This document shows, in pieces, positions 8,671 through 22,039 of a stretch of 64,000 nt of DNA. The notes under the pieces are model-generated. The model made no database searches. It was not told the DNA's origin and saw only the letters and a list, made by a program, of their open reading frames with translations. Location: contig OX393568.1 in assembly GCA_947652115.1 (NCBI GenBank), positions 1,567,353-1,631,352 on the forward strand, given 5' to 3'. The translations under genes were made by a program, and so were the position numbers. Numbering within the stretch: position 1 is the stretch's first letter; every line of letters begins with the position of its first letter. Source of the stretch: Blastomussa wellsi. Lineage: Eukaryota > Cnidaria > Anthozoa > Scleractinia > Plerogyridae.

Positions 8671-10839
8671 AATTGGCGACCCATTTCTCTTTTAAACGTC
8701 GACGTGAAGATTGCCTCGAAAGCCCTTGCCTTGCGTTTAGAAAAAGTCTTACCGGAAATTATACATGCTGATCAGTATGCCTATGTCAAAGGAAGAACAA
8801 TATTTGACGCGGTGCGAACAATTGATGATATTATGCATTACACTAAAATCAAACAGCTGCCTGGACTTATGATTGCCTTTGATTTTGAGAAAGCATTCGA
8901 CTCAGTTAGCTGGTCCTTCTTGTTCAAGGCTTTAAAATCTTTTAAGTTTGGTGATTCTTTTATTAAATGGGTCTCCATACTCTACACTAACATATCAAGC
9001 TGTGTTCTTAATAATGGCTTTTCCACACACTTGTTTGAAGTACGAAGGGGTGTTAGACAAGGAGATCCTTTGTCGGCTTATCTTTTTATCATTGCTTTGG
9101 AAACACTGCTTATCAAAATTCGTTGTGATAAGGATATAAGAGGAATTTTAGTTGAAAACAGAGAAGTAAAATTAGCAGCTTTTGCCGATGATCTAACTAC
9201 TTTTCTGGAAGGTATCAAGTCTTATGATTGCCTCTCAACGATTCTGAAAAACTTTGGAATCTGCTCTGGTTTAAAGATAAATGTTGAAAAGACTGAAGCT
9301 CTATGGCTTGGGAGCAATTTTAACAATCCTCCATTCATTGATATTGAAAACATCAATAAGCCGATAAAGATTCTAGGGGTATATTTTACTTACAACTTGC
9401 GTAAAAGTCAAGAACTCAACTTTGATGCAATATTGAACTCCATATCAAAGACCTTAAAAAGGTGGAAGTGGAGAAATCTCACTCTGTTTGGTAAAATTCA
9501 AGTAGTTAAAACTTTCATTATACCTAAGTTTATGTTTCGGGCGTCTCTGATCTGCTTGTCTGCGGACATTGTTAAGCAAATTAATTCCATTATCTACAAC
9601 TTTATCTGGAAAGGAAAGGATAAAATCAAACGCCTTGCTATTATTAGTGATTATAAAAACGGTGGTTTGAGAATGCCTCATTTTCAAACATCAATCGACA
9701 CGCAACGTATTATTTGCCTTAAGAAATACTGTGAAGACTACAGTAGCCCTTGGAAACTCATACTTTCGTTTTTTCTGAAGGACCAGGGCGGAAAACTTCT
9801 TTTGCACTGTAACTTTAGTACTTCCGATCTTCCTAGTTGTCTTCCTCCTTTTTATAGGGAATGTTTTGCAGTCTGGTCCAGTCTATCGAATATATCTCAT
9901 GTGTCTACCCGTGAAGAAGTACTTAATCAAATATTATGGAACAATCAATACTTACGAGTTGACAAAAAACCTGTTTTTTGTAGGAAGCTCTTCTCTAAGG
10001 GTATTGTATATCTTGCAGATATTCTAACAAATCAAGGAAGACTTAGTTCTTGGAACTCCTTCAAGGCAAGGGGACTTAATGTGAACGAACACTTTCTGCT
10101 CGTAGGTCTTTACAACTCGCTACCTCTAGAATGGAAGAAATTTATCATCTCTACCAACGAAGCTCAAGTTACCATGGAGAAAAGTACCACGAATTCGCCC
10201 ACTTTAAACTTAAAAGGCAACACTCTAAGTCTTGATTCAATTACCTCTTCAAAATTGTATTGGAAACTTATCGAAACCATTCAGGTTGATCCTTCTGCAC
10301 GTTCTAAATATGTTTCTTTGTATCCCAATTGTAATCTTGACTGGGAAGTCATCTATCTGATTCCACACACTGTGACCCTCGATACCAAAACAAGAATGTT
10401 TCAATACAAAGTACTAAACCGAATACTTTTCACAAATAAGTCGTTATACAAAATGAAAATTGTTGAGTCACCCCTTTGCTCCTTCTGTAAGACCGCAGAG
10501 GAATCTCTTGAGCACTTATTCTGTAGTTGCGATTTTAGTTGCGCTTTTTGGACGTCTGTTGTTCTTTGGGTTAAATCTCTGCAAATCAATATTGTTTCTT
10601 TAAAAAATGAAGATATTATTTTTGGTATAACTCAAAAGATGTCTCATTGGTTACTTTTAAACCATATTATTATTGCTGGAAAACAGATAATTTACCAAAA
10701 TAGCTTAAAGAACGTCGCACCATTGTTGTCTCATCTTGTAGTTAGATTGAAGCATATAGAATCTATTGAACGAGCAATTGCCACAAAGAACAATAGACTG
10801 GAATTTCACGAAAGGAAGTGGAAGCCTTTTCTTTCTTAA
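8671..10839 (+). CDS. LINE reverse transcriptase, N-terminally truncated
   Basis: The frame is open from the insertion boundary and begins with the RT motif NWRPISLLNVD at 8671-8703, followed by KIASKALALRLEKVLP. Further on come IAFDFEKAFDSV (catalytic Asp), GVRQGDPLSAYLF and the FADD box (F-A-D-D at about 9181-9192), giving the full palm-domain Asp set. Near the C-terminus is a zinc-binding pattern, CSFCKTAEESLEHLFCSC. About 720 residues remain out of a usual 1,100-1,300; the apurinic endonuclease is missing. In its family the protein copies element RNA into DNA at a nicked target. This copy has no start of its own and is unlikely to be expressed independently. Confidence 0.92.
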   Translation, partial: NWRPISLLNVDVKIASKALALRLEKVLPEIIHADQYAYVKGRTIFDAVRTIDDIMHYTKIKQLPGLMIAFDFEKAFDSVSWSFLFKALKSFKFGDSFIKWVSILYTNISSCVLNNGFSTHLFEVRRGVRQGDPLSAYLFIIALETLLIKIRCDKDIRGILVENREVKLAAFADDLTTFLEGIKSYDCLSTILKNFGICSGLKINVEKTEALWLGSNFNNPPFIDIENINKPIKILGVYFTYNLRKSQELNFDAILNSISKTLKRWKWRNLTLFGKIQVVKTFIIPKFMFRASLICLSADIVKQINSIIYNFIWKGKDKIKRLAIISDYKNGGLRMPHFQTSIDTQRIICLKKYCEDYSSPWKLILSFFLKDQGGKLLLHCNFSTSDLPSCLPPFYRECFAVWSSLSNISHVSTREEVLNQILWNNQYLRVDKKPVFCRKLFSKGIVYLADILTNQGRLSSWNSFKARGLNVNEHFLLVGLYNSLPLEWKKFIISTNEAQVTMEKSTTNSPTLNLKGNTLSLDSITSSKLYWKLIETIQVDPSARSKYVSLYPNCNLDWEVIYLIPHTVTLDTKTRMFQYKVLNRILFTNKSLYKMKIVESPLCSFCKTAEESLEHLFCSCDFSCAFWTSVVLWVKSLQINIVSLKNEDIIFGITQKMSHWLLLNHIIIAGKQIIYQNSLKNVAPLLSHLVVRLKHIESIERAIATKNNRLEFHERKWKPFLS

Positions 10840-11012
10840 AATTTAAAATTTTGGGATTTTTGGTATAACTTTTTTTTTTTTTTTTTTTTTTTCTATTTTT
10901 ATTTTTATTTATTTTTATTATTTTTTATTATTATTATTATTTTTTTTTTATGCGTAATGTAAACTAGTGTAGAAATGTAGTGCAATGTAGCGTCTGTCAT
11001 GTATGTAAATAT

Positions 11013-11059
<47 letters not shown>
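8671..11059 (+). mobile_element. 5'-truncated L1/Tx1-like LINE with target-site duplication
   Basis: The insertion is bounded by the 14-bp direct repeat ACAAGTGATGACAG at 8657-8670 and 11059-11072 (the first A merges with the tail). It contains the reverse transcriptase frame, a T/A-rich 3' UTR, and 46 uninterrupted A residues (11014-11059). The endonuclease domain and any ORF1 are absent, as expected from 5' truncation during target-primed reverse transcription. The intact frame and pure poly(A) indicate a recent insertion. Confidence 0.93.
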
Positions 11060-11060
<1 letters not shown>

Positions 11061-11159
11061 AAGTGATGACAGTCGATGAGAACTGACAAGTAAGAAACCC
11101 TCGCCAACTCTCATTCTTAAGATTATATTCTGCATGTAACTTACGGTCAGACAATTAAA

Positions 11160-14100
11160 GTAACAATTTCCACAAAGATCAGTGGATAGTTTTATGGATT
11201 CGAAGGCTAGAGTACTTTCTACTGTTTATTTTAATTACATAAAAATAAATGGAATTGAGCTGTCTTTTGCTAAACGAACGCTCATGACAAACTCACTTTG
11301 TCCTTGTACCGAGGTTATACCAGTTTTCATCGATATATGTATATATTAAACAACTATCATTCATTTCGTAACAGATGCCTTAGTTTGTATATTTGATTTC
11401 ATTGAAATATTGCGACAAGTATCATTTTGCTTTTTCATTGACATCTTGAGTTTGAAACCCAAAAAACAAAACAAAGCATAACCACAACTCTCTCTTACTT
11501 TCGCAAATCATGATATCAGATCGTTTACACCCCTTTACAGACTTTTCCCAATTTCGTTGTAATTATTGCTATGATAAAAACTGGTTTTCGCCTTGCCATA
11601 TTTCTCCAAAGAAGACCACATGCGTTGGATGCATAAAGGATTAGATTTATATTCGATTTTTCGCCATAAATAATTATGTCTCTCCAGATGATTCTCTAAG
11701 TACTGGAATATGTGATAAATGTTCACGTGTTCCGGTGGCAAATAGTATGCATGATTTTTCAGATATGGGATCAATTTGAGACCATAGAAAAATTTGCTGG
11801 CGGCCTATATTTTCGTTCTTCATTCTTCAACTGTAGAAAAGCAGCCTCAGTATACTAGAAAAATGCAATGGTATCGCTTTAGTACCTCCTTGGCGCTAGA
11901 TACAATATTTTAAGTGCAAATTAACTATTTTAATTCAAACAGGATGTTGCATCCCAAGCAAACGTCTCGAAGATAAGGCCTCGAAGATAATATTGGATGC
12001 CGCAAGCAGAGCCATTGTTTTGCCAAGTTACGTTTACTTATTGAAGTGCCGCCTTTGTTTTTCCCATTTAATTTACGTTTTATAAAACCGCTCCTTGTTC
12101 ACATATGTTTGCACGAAACTACTTCTGATGCAAAGATGGATAGAAAATAGATTTTATTTAAAAATTGAATAAAAAGCGCCTTTGGGAGACTTTTATGTCA
12201 TTTATACTTATTTATTTCTAGGCAAAAGTGCCCAAGATTAAAAAAGTTGCTAAATAGCATTTATATTGTTTTTACTTCTGGGGTCACTCGTTTTTTTACA
12301 CTTTTAGAAACCACAAAAAATTCCGCCATTTAACAATAAGTAAATGTTGGTGAACTGAAGATGTCCTGTTAAAAAAAAAATAATTATTAATCTTCAGTTT
12401 TTTTAATTACCTCTATTCGTGGGTTTAACATGTGCAATCTAATTACAAAAATAAGTACGATTTGTCAAATGCAATTGTGAAAAACTCTTTTTCCTTGCCT
12501 ATATAGGAACTGAATGCTGAAACTAATCCTAAATTAAATTTTCTTTATGAAGTAAAGCTCTCAAAATCAAGAGCATTATTGATCTCCAGTGAGAATGACC
12601 ATATATTTGCTAAAAATATATTATTCCTAGTAACGCAAATATGCACTTTCCACTTAACAAATATCTGATACTTCGTCAAGTGTTATCGCTTCAGAATTCT
12701 GCAATTAGGAGAAGAAAAAAATATTGCAAAATAACTGATAATTTTTAGTTAAGCGTTGACCTTAGTGCGAAGAAAACCCATTGAGATTTGCTCAGTGCAA
12801 TCATTTTTAAACTAGATAAAGTAAACCCAAGGTATTAAGAAAATAAAGAATGAACGGATTGTTGCAATACTAGTTAGAAGGAATAAAATGGACATTAACA
12901 TAATTAATGGACACCAGATATATTTTGAGTAACACTAAAAGCCGATTTGCCACTACTTTGTTGAAAGAATGAGGGCTATATCTTCAAGACAAATTCTCTA
13001 ACAAAGATGAAAATGACAACTGAAGTAGTTGATCATGCCTTGTGTCAAACTTAATTAAGAACGCGTTTTTCATTTGACAAGTACAAGATGTTAATATGTT
13101 TTAATAAAGGTGTCATATTGCACCTTCACAAGTTCTATTGTTCTTTTCGTATTACCTCACAACATCTCGAATTAGTGGAATTATTGTTTGAAATATCTTA
13201 GAATGAAACAAAAAGAAATTATTTGAATTTATTTGCAAAAATGGACATTTTCCGCTGGGGGAGATAAAATTACTGCTGAGCACAGAATTCAATTTTAGAT
13301 GTCGGTTTGTGAAAATCCCTCAGAAACAAACAAAAGTAAACCTGCAGTAATAACTTTCCTGCAGGAAATTACAAAAGTCAAGATCTCTTGGCCATAAACA
13401 AATTGTATTGCTTCAACGTGCATATTTCTTTCCATCCAGAAGATTTCAGAATAAAAGGTGTCAACAGCGTATCGAGATCCACAATCTATGAAAATTAATT
13501 TTACAGCAACGCCAGGTTTTCTTCATATTTTCTCGGTGGCATTTTTGATAATTCGGGTAAAAAACGACAAAAATTTAAAAGTTAATAAATAAAAAAACGC
13601 GATTCAAAATATATCTCATGTAGACAAAAAAATAATAGAAAACGTTTTTAAATTAGAAGTTAAAATCAAAAGTCGCAATAATTATCTTATCTACTGGGCA
13701 GTTATCTGACGCAAAATTTGAATTGAGAAATCAGTATTTCACTGACATTTCACTGGCCAAGAAGAATTATTTTCACTTACGCGTATCCTGATATTTCAAA
13801 AACAACATGCACCATTAAACGTGAATACATTGCCTATGGTTATAGAAATTGTTATGAGCATGCAAAAAGATTCCGCGGGCGATGAATAAAAATATTTCGG
13901 GAAATTTCCCATGGCCTTTATTTTGTCTCCCTCAGAAGATTAACTGTACGATTCACTGAATGATATCCCTTATTTTGAACAGAACTAAGTGAAAATAAAA
14001 TTCCCGAATATTTCTAACGTTGGTTGGGTGTGGACGATTTTTCATTACTTTGATAGAAACACGGTATTTAGTGAATCCTCAGATTAAGATTCGCCAACCT

Positions 14101-15230
14101 TCTCTGTCTAGAGTCATTTATTATAATCTTGTAGACACGAATAAAGCAATTCAAAAGATAGAAAAAATTGCATTAAGATTATTTCTATTATAGATGCTCA
14201 CTCCCTCGTTAATAAAACAAGACATTTGTTGTGATGTCTTCGCATCACTATGCCGGCATAATTCAATACTTCCTCTCTTCCTAACCCAAGAGCATTTATG
14301 CTAAAACATCTGCTTGGCCACTAACCTAAAACCATCATCGAGAAAGAGATTTAGCCAAAGCCGAAAGCCATCAAAGAAGATTTATACTCGCATATCTAAA
14401 CAACTGGTCATTACAGACAACGTGATTAAATAACAGAACAATGCGTTTGCGTTGCTTCATTTAACTCAATACTTTCTGTAATAGCTTTTCGTCGCATCTC
14501 CTAATTATAAACTCACCGCAAACTGCTAACCCATAAAAATGTTGTCGCATTGGCTGAAAGCTTTCTAACGAGCGTTATTGTATGAGTGTGATTATGACGA
14601 ATTTGAGTTGTAAGGAGTCATACGGCAAGCGGTTCAGTTCATTTTTAATGATTTTCTTACTCAATGAGAAAAGGGTTTGGGTGATTTTCTCGTGACAGGT
14701 GACTTTTCTGCGGTAGATATATGGCTGACAACGTTTACTCAACAATGTCGTATGCGGCTCGCGGAATTTCTTCATGGTTTACCGAACGCTATACTCGAAA
14801 ATAAATACGTTTAACTAAAGTAAATACACGGGGGAGCACAAGTAGATGTGTGCGGGAACGAACGCCTCTATGCTATGGAACTATTTATCGAAAGTATAAC
14901 CTTACAAAAAATTGAATTTGTTCCTCCCTTGTGAAATGAAGCTTACTTTACCAAGTTATTGTTTTAGTGTTGACTTCTTTTCAAGAGAATTCCTACACGT
15001 TTTGTTGCCACTTCCGAGCCATGAAGCGGGCTCGGAAAATCCTGTCACTTTCGATCTCTGGTCGTTTAATTAATTTTGCCTTCAAGTAAATATGCACTCT
15101 TGTTTTCCACGCAAGAAGTAAATAAAATGTTTAACATGTAAAAGGAAAGAGATGAAATGGGTTGGTGCCATCCGGAGCTTATTGTAATAATCAGTGCTCA
15201 ATATTCTCACCTGCCGCGCGAATCCCATGA
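11160..15230. other. AT-rich stretch without recognised genes
   Basis: Apart from the weak candidate at 11535-11792, only very short open frames occur. No conserved domain, RNA gene or clear repeat boundary is visible. It may be intergenic or part of a long intron. Confidence 0.6.
11535..11792 (-). CDS. candidate terminal exon, unknown
   Basis: A minus-strand frame runs FYGLKLIPYLKNHAYYLPPE at its start and continues for about 65 more residues to a TAA. The composition (Tyr, His, Trp, Asn, charged residues) looks protein-like rather than random AT-rich translation. No family, promoter or poly(A) signal is recognised. It could be an exon of a gene or a relic of a mobile element. Confidence 0.25.
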   Translation of the reverse strand, partial: FFYGLKLIPYLKNHAYYLPPEHVNIYHIFQYLENHLERHNYLWRKIEYKSNPLCIQRMWSSLEKYGKAKTSFYHSNNYNEIGKSL

Positions 15231-15238
15231 GGTATTCA

Positions 15239-15348
15239 ATGCAAATTAGGAATAAACAGTATATATGAAGAAGATAAAGCAGAAGTGATCACGTTTGTTT
15301 CAACACACTCGAGTGCCTCGCTTGTAACATTGACTTCAGAAACCTACG
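15239..15348 (+). promoter_or_regulatory. candidate promoter and 5' UTR exon
   Basis: The octamer ATGCAAAT (15239-15246) precedes a TATATAT box (15260-15266). About 80 bp further on, a possible untranslated exon ends at CCTACG|GTGAGT (15348). No coding exon follows nearby; the first good coding exon on this strand is at 23697. Linkage to that gene is inference. Confidence 0.3.
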
Positions 15349-18224
15349 GTGAGTAGTTTTCGTTTGTTTCGTCTCAAAAGACAAAAGAGGCAGTGATTTA
15401 TAAGATATAACTATTCTAACTGATCGGACAGTGGGAGTTTTATATGTTTGACCCTTCGGGGAGTGTTCGACGGTCAAAATGTGTGAATAACTTTTGTAAC
15501 TACAATTTTCGAGCATTAAAATATTTAAGTTCACTTTTTCTGTGCTAAAGCAGGAAAAAAAAGGTGCTAATTTGTATGAGGGGTTAGTGTTTTGTTTTGA
15601 AAACGCAATAGCAATAGTGGTAATTTTACAAATGATAATAAGAAAAAAATCTTCTTTGGTTCGTGAACCAGTATATGCATACAGCAATACTTGCCGAATT
15701 TAATTCTAATTTCTCATTTTGTCAGTAGAACATTTTGATTGTCTGCTTATGGACGTAAAATGTTGTGGGAGGGGGAAATGTCTCAACCAGTAAATTTAAC
15801 TTTATTAATCTTGTTTGAGAATTCTGTGTCCAGCATGGAGCAGTCTATGTACTGTATTGTGTTTCGTGTCAATACGTAGACCCAGAAATATGTACTCCTC
15901 TTGGAATCAATACTTAAATATTCAGTGTATATTTGTATGTCGAGGTTCTTTTTCTGATTCTGGGAAAACAATCAGGTGAAACAAACTAAAAACTTTAAAT
16001 GGAATCATTTTCTTTTATTCTACCCCTAGCAGTTTACTTACAATGTAGAAGTGCTATAGTTTTTTTAATTTGTTGTTGAAATGATGTAACGAAATTTTCC
16101 ACACAGCAGAATTTTCATGGCTAGAGCAGAAGCTATTCCGGTAATGTCGAAAAGTACACGAAGATTTAAACTCTCTACCTTTCCGAAGTAATAAAAGGAA
16201 AGGACCATTTCTTCATTTACGTCGATTCCTGCTGTTCTAAGCTGTCAAATTATATGCATGTGACATCATTGAATAAAGAATCATCGTAAAAATACCATGA
16301 TTAGCTCAATGCTACGAATGACATTTTTGAAAATACGGGCTTGAATTAGAAGCAATCTGTTGAAGTTGTAAAACTCAACAGCTGCAGATTCTTATGATCC
16401 TCAGTTGAAAATGTATGGATTAAAACAACGAACCATGGTTCATCTTTAATTTTTGTACACGTGAGTATTTCAGTTTTTCAATAACGCAGTGCATCCGTTG
16501 CATTTTTACCTGATCGCTAACAGAAATTCAGTTTATAATATGAATTTTAAATAAATTAATTAATACTTTTTCCTTGTTCTAATACAGCTTATCGACTTAT
16601 TTTTCGCTTTTGCGTTCGGAAACCCTAAACTGACTTAAACTGAAAAAAATACATAAACTTCTAATTAGCAGAAAAAAACTTTGCATAATTTTCTTTTTTA
16701 ATTGCAACCAGGATGCAAATAAGGGTACATGATGAAACAGCGCTCCTTAAGGGACCCTCGTCAGCCTCCGCCATTTACTATGCCATCGAAATTATAGAAA
16801 TTGTATGGTGAAGCGTAATATTATTGCACTGCTGTAGGTTATGTTACTGGAAGTATTTGAATTACCTTTCTCAGTGATCTCTTTCGTCTTGATACGCCGT
16901 CCACGCAAAATATAATACTGAGACTCGCGCTTGTAAACAATAACCAAGGCGTGGCTGACTAGACCCATTAACAATACTGCTTCATTAAAAAATAGAATAT
17001 GCTTTGTCTCTTCACGAAATGCACAACGCTCTTTATATGATATTCCACTCTCAGGGTATTTCAGTAAATATTAGAAGTTTAATGGCATAGGGATATCATA
17101 TAATTTAATCCTTTACGTTATTTACTTTTAGTGGAATATACAGGAAACTAATAGTTCTTGAAAAAATTTTGTTCGTTTACGCACAAAAGGGTCAAGAAAG
17201 TAAACCAGAATATGTTTTCCACCCACCGAAAAATAGCTGTATCTTGATCTAGCCGCGTTCCTTTGAATTATGTGGATAAAATAAACAACAATGTAAAAAA
17301 GAGCAGTACAAACCAGTTCATTTACCATACCTTATGCTTCCTTTATTAAATTTGCCAAGAAAATGTAGCAGATAACAAGTATGCAAGTTAACTATTTGTC
17401 TAGGACACTTGCTTAATTTTACTCGCAGTTCATGTAATATGTTGTTTTACATTATTTTACCGTATATGTTTTACTTTTTAATATAACACATTGTATTATT
17501 AATATTACATTATCGGTAGCGTAGTACTATATCAGTGATATTGAAAAAGTATATCTACGCCCAGTACATAATTTCAATAAAAGGCAACAAAACAGTTATT
17601 TCCTTCAATTAAACTGCATGAATGATTCAGGCTTATATAGTAATTTAAATTGTATTTTTCCCACATGCATCTTATGTTCATTTTTTCCTTTTTCGAACTG
17701 ATTAATAAACAGAAGTTACTTGAATTTTGCCTATATTTGGTTGCGTTTCAAGTCCTGCAACAACGCTTGTGGAAAATATTTTGCTTAGTATATTTTCGAA
17801 ATCCACCACTGTTATGTTTTCGACAACATTCCTTTATTAAATGAAATAACATATAGTAGTACACTTTTGTTTATTCTTTCTATTTATTTTGTTAATAAAT
17901 GTTCCTTAAAATTGTTTTGAGTATAAACGTTGTTTTTAGGTTAAGATCGATGGTTTTAGATTTTTATGCTTTTACGTGAAAAGGGCTGATAAAAACCCTA
18001 TTATCTCGGAGTTTCACCGTGTTCCCATAGACAAACTTAACATCTCCCGCCTACAGCTGTACATTTAATCCACGTACATCGTTATTCATAATAAAACAAA
18101 GGTCATTAATTATACAGAAAAGAGAAAGAGAAATACATTTGCATGTTGCAGTAAATGCTTTTGTACCGGTAGGTAAACTAAAAGCTCATATTAACATATA
18201 CCTTTATTTATAATACATCATATT

Positions 18225-18330
18225 TTTTGCGCGCGCGATTGGCCTAAACACGTCACGTGATGCTGGTAAAACTGGGGAATATCCGAAAATATACCCCAAG
18301 CGATATTCCCCAGGTTTTGAATTTTGGGAT
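18225..18330. repeat. short palindromic MITE-like element
   Basis: CTGGGGAATATCC and GATATTCCCCAG are inverted copies around a short centre, next to a GCGCGCG stretch. No flanking duplication was recognised. Confidence 0.4.
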
Positions 18331-18504
18331 TTATGTTCGCACGTTTAGTTTTCATCTCGAGTAAAGTTTTCATTTGAATAGAACTGAACACAGTTTAAAC
18401 AGAATGAAAACATTTTCAACGCCCACTGCAATGTTTACGTGTCAAATAATTTTCAGAAAAGGTGTGCAAAATTGGGTGGCCTAATTGAAAAAAATATTTG
18501 AAAG

Positions 18505-18672
18505 ATAATAAACACAATAGCCTCCATTTGGCTCTGAAATATGCTCGGATATTTGTCCTTGGAAATTATCTGGTCCTTTTAGCTCACAGTTCTCCTCGAG
18601 CTTCACTCTTGGAAAACTGTCTGCGGACAAATATCCGAGCATATCTCCCCTGCAAATGGAGGCTATTGTTTA
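18505..18672. mobile_element. foldback MITE
   Basis: The left arm (CAATAGCCTCCATTTG, then ATGCTCGGATATTTGTCC) is mirrored on the right by GGACAAATATCCGAGCAT and CAAATGGAGGCTATTG. The centre is about 60 bp. It has no coding capacity. Confidence 0.7.
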
Positions 18673-20050
18673 TATATTTCATGGAATCCCTCTTTCAAAA
18701 GTTTCCACACTCAGATTATTGATTCAGGCTTTTACGAACGAAATTTTTCAATCGAGAATTGAACAATAAAAGAAATGTAACAATGCAAGTCCATTTAAGT
18801 AGAAAGTGATCTTTATTGAGCCTTCTGTTCCTCTTTAGAAGCATACATGAAATCTAAATATTGCTACATTTAAAACAAAAAACAAACACTCAGAAAGAGG
18901 TCACATTACTTTTATTTCTAAGAACAGTGATGGAGTGATGTTTTTAACTAGAGCCGGGCTGAGGCACTTTTCCGTGATGTAGTATTCGTTCGTGCAAGAA
19001 AATGTTAACAAGTGTTTAATCTCTATCTTTTGGATCGTTATCAGTTCATGAAATCACACAACTAATTTTGCTGCCTGAGTAGTGTAGAAATGTAAAACTA
19101 AGCAACCTGAAGTGTTGGGTCCATTTGTTATTGTTGGGCGCTGCTTTTAGGAATGATCTGAATTGTTTTATTTTGTGAAGTTAAGTGTTATATGGATCTG
19201 TGAAATTGTGATTAGAACTGATAGATTCATCTTTCCTTTCTTGTTTCAATTTCAATTTATGTTTTTCTTACGAACGGTCGCGAAATTAATCTTTTTTTAA
19301 GTATACTTCTGCGCGTACTACATTACGCTCCACTTTATCACGAAAATACCATCAGTCATTATATTTGCATGATATTCATTTCTTTGTACAAATATGAAAG
19401 TTCACAAGTCGTTTATGCCTATGCGGTTCTTTATACATTTTTTCTATTATCTGCGGCTGATTTTAAGTCACGCTATAGTTTGACTCAAAATCAATTGTAC
19501 ATCCTCAAATTTTTAGATAAAATTAATTACAAATATAATAATGCTTACTACTTTTTGCTTTCCTTCTCACAAGTTGCGTTCCCGTAAACTTCACTTTTTC
19601 ATAAACGTGTGTACGCCTATTTTACGTGTTTTAGGATTAAAGAAATAATTAAGCCAAACACGAATTTTACGAAGGCACTCAAACTCGCGCACCAATCATT
19701 GGTGTTTCTTTCTAATAAATACTTGTTCTATTAAAAGGAAGAAGGCTACCCTGGGAATAACTTTTAATAGAATAAAAGCTGTAAAAGCCAATTTTCAAAA
19801 TATCAACTGCAATTGTTCCAAAGCTGTGAAATTTAAATTATGTGCAACAATGTGTTATCTCAATACAGTGAACACAATCATTTTGCGCACGCATTTATCG
19901 CCCCTATTATAACACAGAAATCCACCTACGCCGGTGAAAAGTCATTAACAGTAATCTTCTTCTTGGCATTCATTTATCAGTGACAAAATCTTTCAACTAT
20001 CGAAAAGGAGAGCCAAATTGGGGAGACACATTCATAATGAAAAACAATGC

Positions 20051-20137
20051 ATGCAAATTAGTAAGAGTGGGAGTCGACGAGCTTATAAGGAGTTGACTTC
20101 GCATCTGTTCGTGTAGATTTTCTTGAGGTTAACAAAC
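20051..20137 (+). promoter_or_regulatory. candidate promoter with octamer
   Basis: ATGCAAATTAG (20051-20061) is the same extended octamer as at 15239. A weak TTATAAG box follows at 20083-20089, and a possible donor TCTTGAG|GTTAAC lies further on. It could be an alternative promoter for the secreted peptide gene at 23697, but no link is shown. Confidence 0.2.
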
Positions 20138-20139
20138 GA

Positions 20140-21800
20140 AGCCCATCCAACGTCCTTTCTCTAGCCTATGTACGTTTGTAATTTCATATAAGGGTGAACA
20201 TTGCCTCGTTTAATTTTTATTTCTCTTTTGCGTTTGTTATCGTTTTTATTTTTAAAATCAAAATCAGTATCAGTATTTTTTAGCTTTAGGTTTGAACCGA
20301 GGGAATAGGTTCATAAGGCGCCTTATTCCAAGCCTTTTTGAAGTTTGGAGCTAAAATCCTTCTCGTTTTGGTTTTAGAAGAGGCCTAATTCTGCTGATCT
20401 TCAAAGAGGATACAAGGAAACCAATCGAGGTAGGTGTGATTGCGGTCTCCCTGGGATCTGTTCGCAAAAATTGTCGCCTCGGATGAATGACACTTATTTT
20501 GTTAATTGCTAACATTGCATGGAACGCTTTAAAGTCTTGAAAGATATCGTTACGGGTATCAAGCTAGACCACTGAATTTCCAGATTCGAATTCTGCAGTC
20601 ATAACAGTTACCATATATGCTTAAAAGAAAACTATTCAGCCTCGATTCGTTCTTATTTCGCATTAAAAGAGATATTTGACAACCTTCCAAGGCCAAACCT
20701 GTATGCTGGCATCAATCCTTGAAATATACATTCCTAAAATTTTAAATTATTCTAGCATCACCTTCTCACTCGAAAAAAACTACCCCGGGTAAAGACGAAA
20801 GGGCAAGAGTAGTATATATTTCGTTAAAACAGAATTACATTCTTTGTTTATAGTTTCCTTTCTTTGCCCTTTTTTTAAAAACCCAAAACAACCGAATTTT
20901 TATATTATTTCCGTCGAATGTTGAGTCTTAAATAATTAATATTTCCATGAAAAAAGTTGCTGAAATCGAGATTGAAGTTTGGTCTGGGATCGAATTACCT
21001 AATTGTTTGATTGATCCGTAAAGTGACACCTCACATCACAGCTGATAATTTATTTAGTAACAAACATTTACTTAATCCCAACTTCGCTCATCATTGGCTA
21101 TCGTAAATGAAGTACACAACCATTACCTGTGTTCAAGGTTTCATTTCATTACTTCAGATTTGGTTTGAGTGACTGATAAGCTCTGTGAGAATTATTTTCT
21201 AATCTCTACCTGGAGAAAAAACGATAAACTCTCGAAAGCAATCACAAAGTGGCGCTTGTACTTGGGGTTTTGTTTGGGTAATTATATTATTTACAGTGGA
21301 CAATTGAAAAACTTTTTCGATTGGTGGAAAATATTCAGATCTCATCTAGACAGATTACCAGCAGGAAGTCAAGTTATTTCCCTGCATTAAAATTTATAAT
21401 TGGGGTGTTAAATATTTAATGTTCCTGTTACTTGCTGGATGCATTTAACAGTCTGGGTACAGCGATATTGTGTTATCACCAAATTGAAGAAATGCGAGTT
21501 GTTTACATATTCCCCGCCAACAACAGCCAGAGGTCACAAATACCATTCCAGAATTGTTTTCAATTTCAGAATCACTATATTGACAACATGATATGAAAAT
21601 CAGCGATCGAGTTGCGTTAAAAGAGCCATTCTCTTTTACTTGAATACTCGAGAGCTGCCTTGCTGCCTTACGAAACATGAAACAACGATTAATCATTCAA
21701 TTCAAGACCACATAATTTTAGTGGAATGTGCAAGAAAATAACTGCTTCTTGGTTTCATCAATCGCATAATTTATTTCGTGTAATTTCCATAGTTTCGAAA
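20140..21800. other. stretch without recognised features
   Basis: Only short frames without domain signatures are seen on either strand. Confidence 0.5.
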
Positions 21801-21819
21801 ATCATTTTCGTACGCTAAC

Positions 21820-22025
21820 CCTCACTCTTGCTTCCCTCCTTACCCTTACCTTTGCTATCACCCCAACCCCCTCCCCCTATCATCCCCTCCCCTTCCCCTA
21901 CCCCTCACCTTACCATTCTCGTGCGCCTACCCGTATCCGAACCACTTCCCCTAACCCTACCTCTACCAGGAGCCCATTCTGCCTCTTCCCTTTCCTTGCC
22001 CTTTCATTGCCCTTGGGTAGGGCAA
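21820..22025 (+). repeat. C-rich, degenerate CCCTAACC/CCCTTACC low-complexity tract
   Basis: A pyrimidine-biased tract is built from variants of CCCTTACC, CCCCTAACC and CCCCTCCCC. A second similar tract lies at 22786-22930. The units are irregular and not pure telomere repeats. Confidence 0.7.
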
Positions 22026-22039
22026 TACTATAAGTAAAA

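Larger units (their letters stand above)
15349..20040. other. AT-rich stretch without recognised genes
   Basis: Open frames are short and of AT-driven composition. The stretch holds two foldback elements (18225-18330 and 18505-18672). No gene, RNA or other repeat is supported. Confidence 0.6.
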
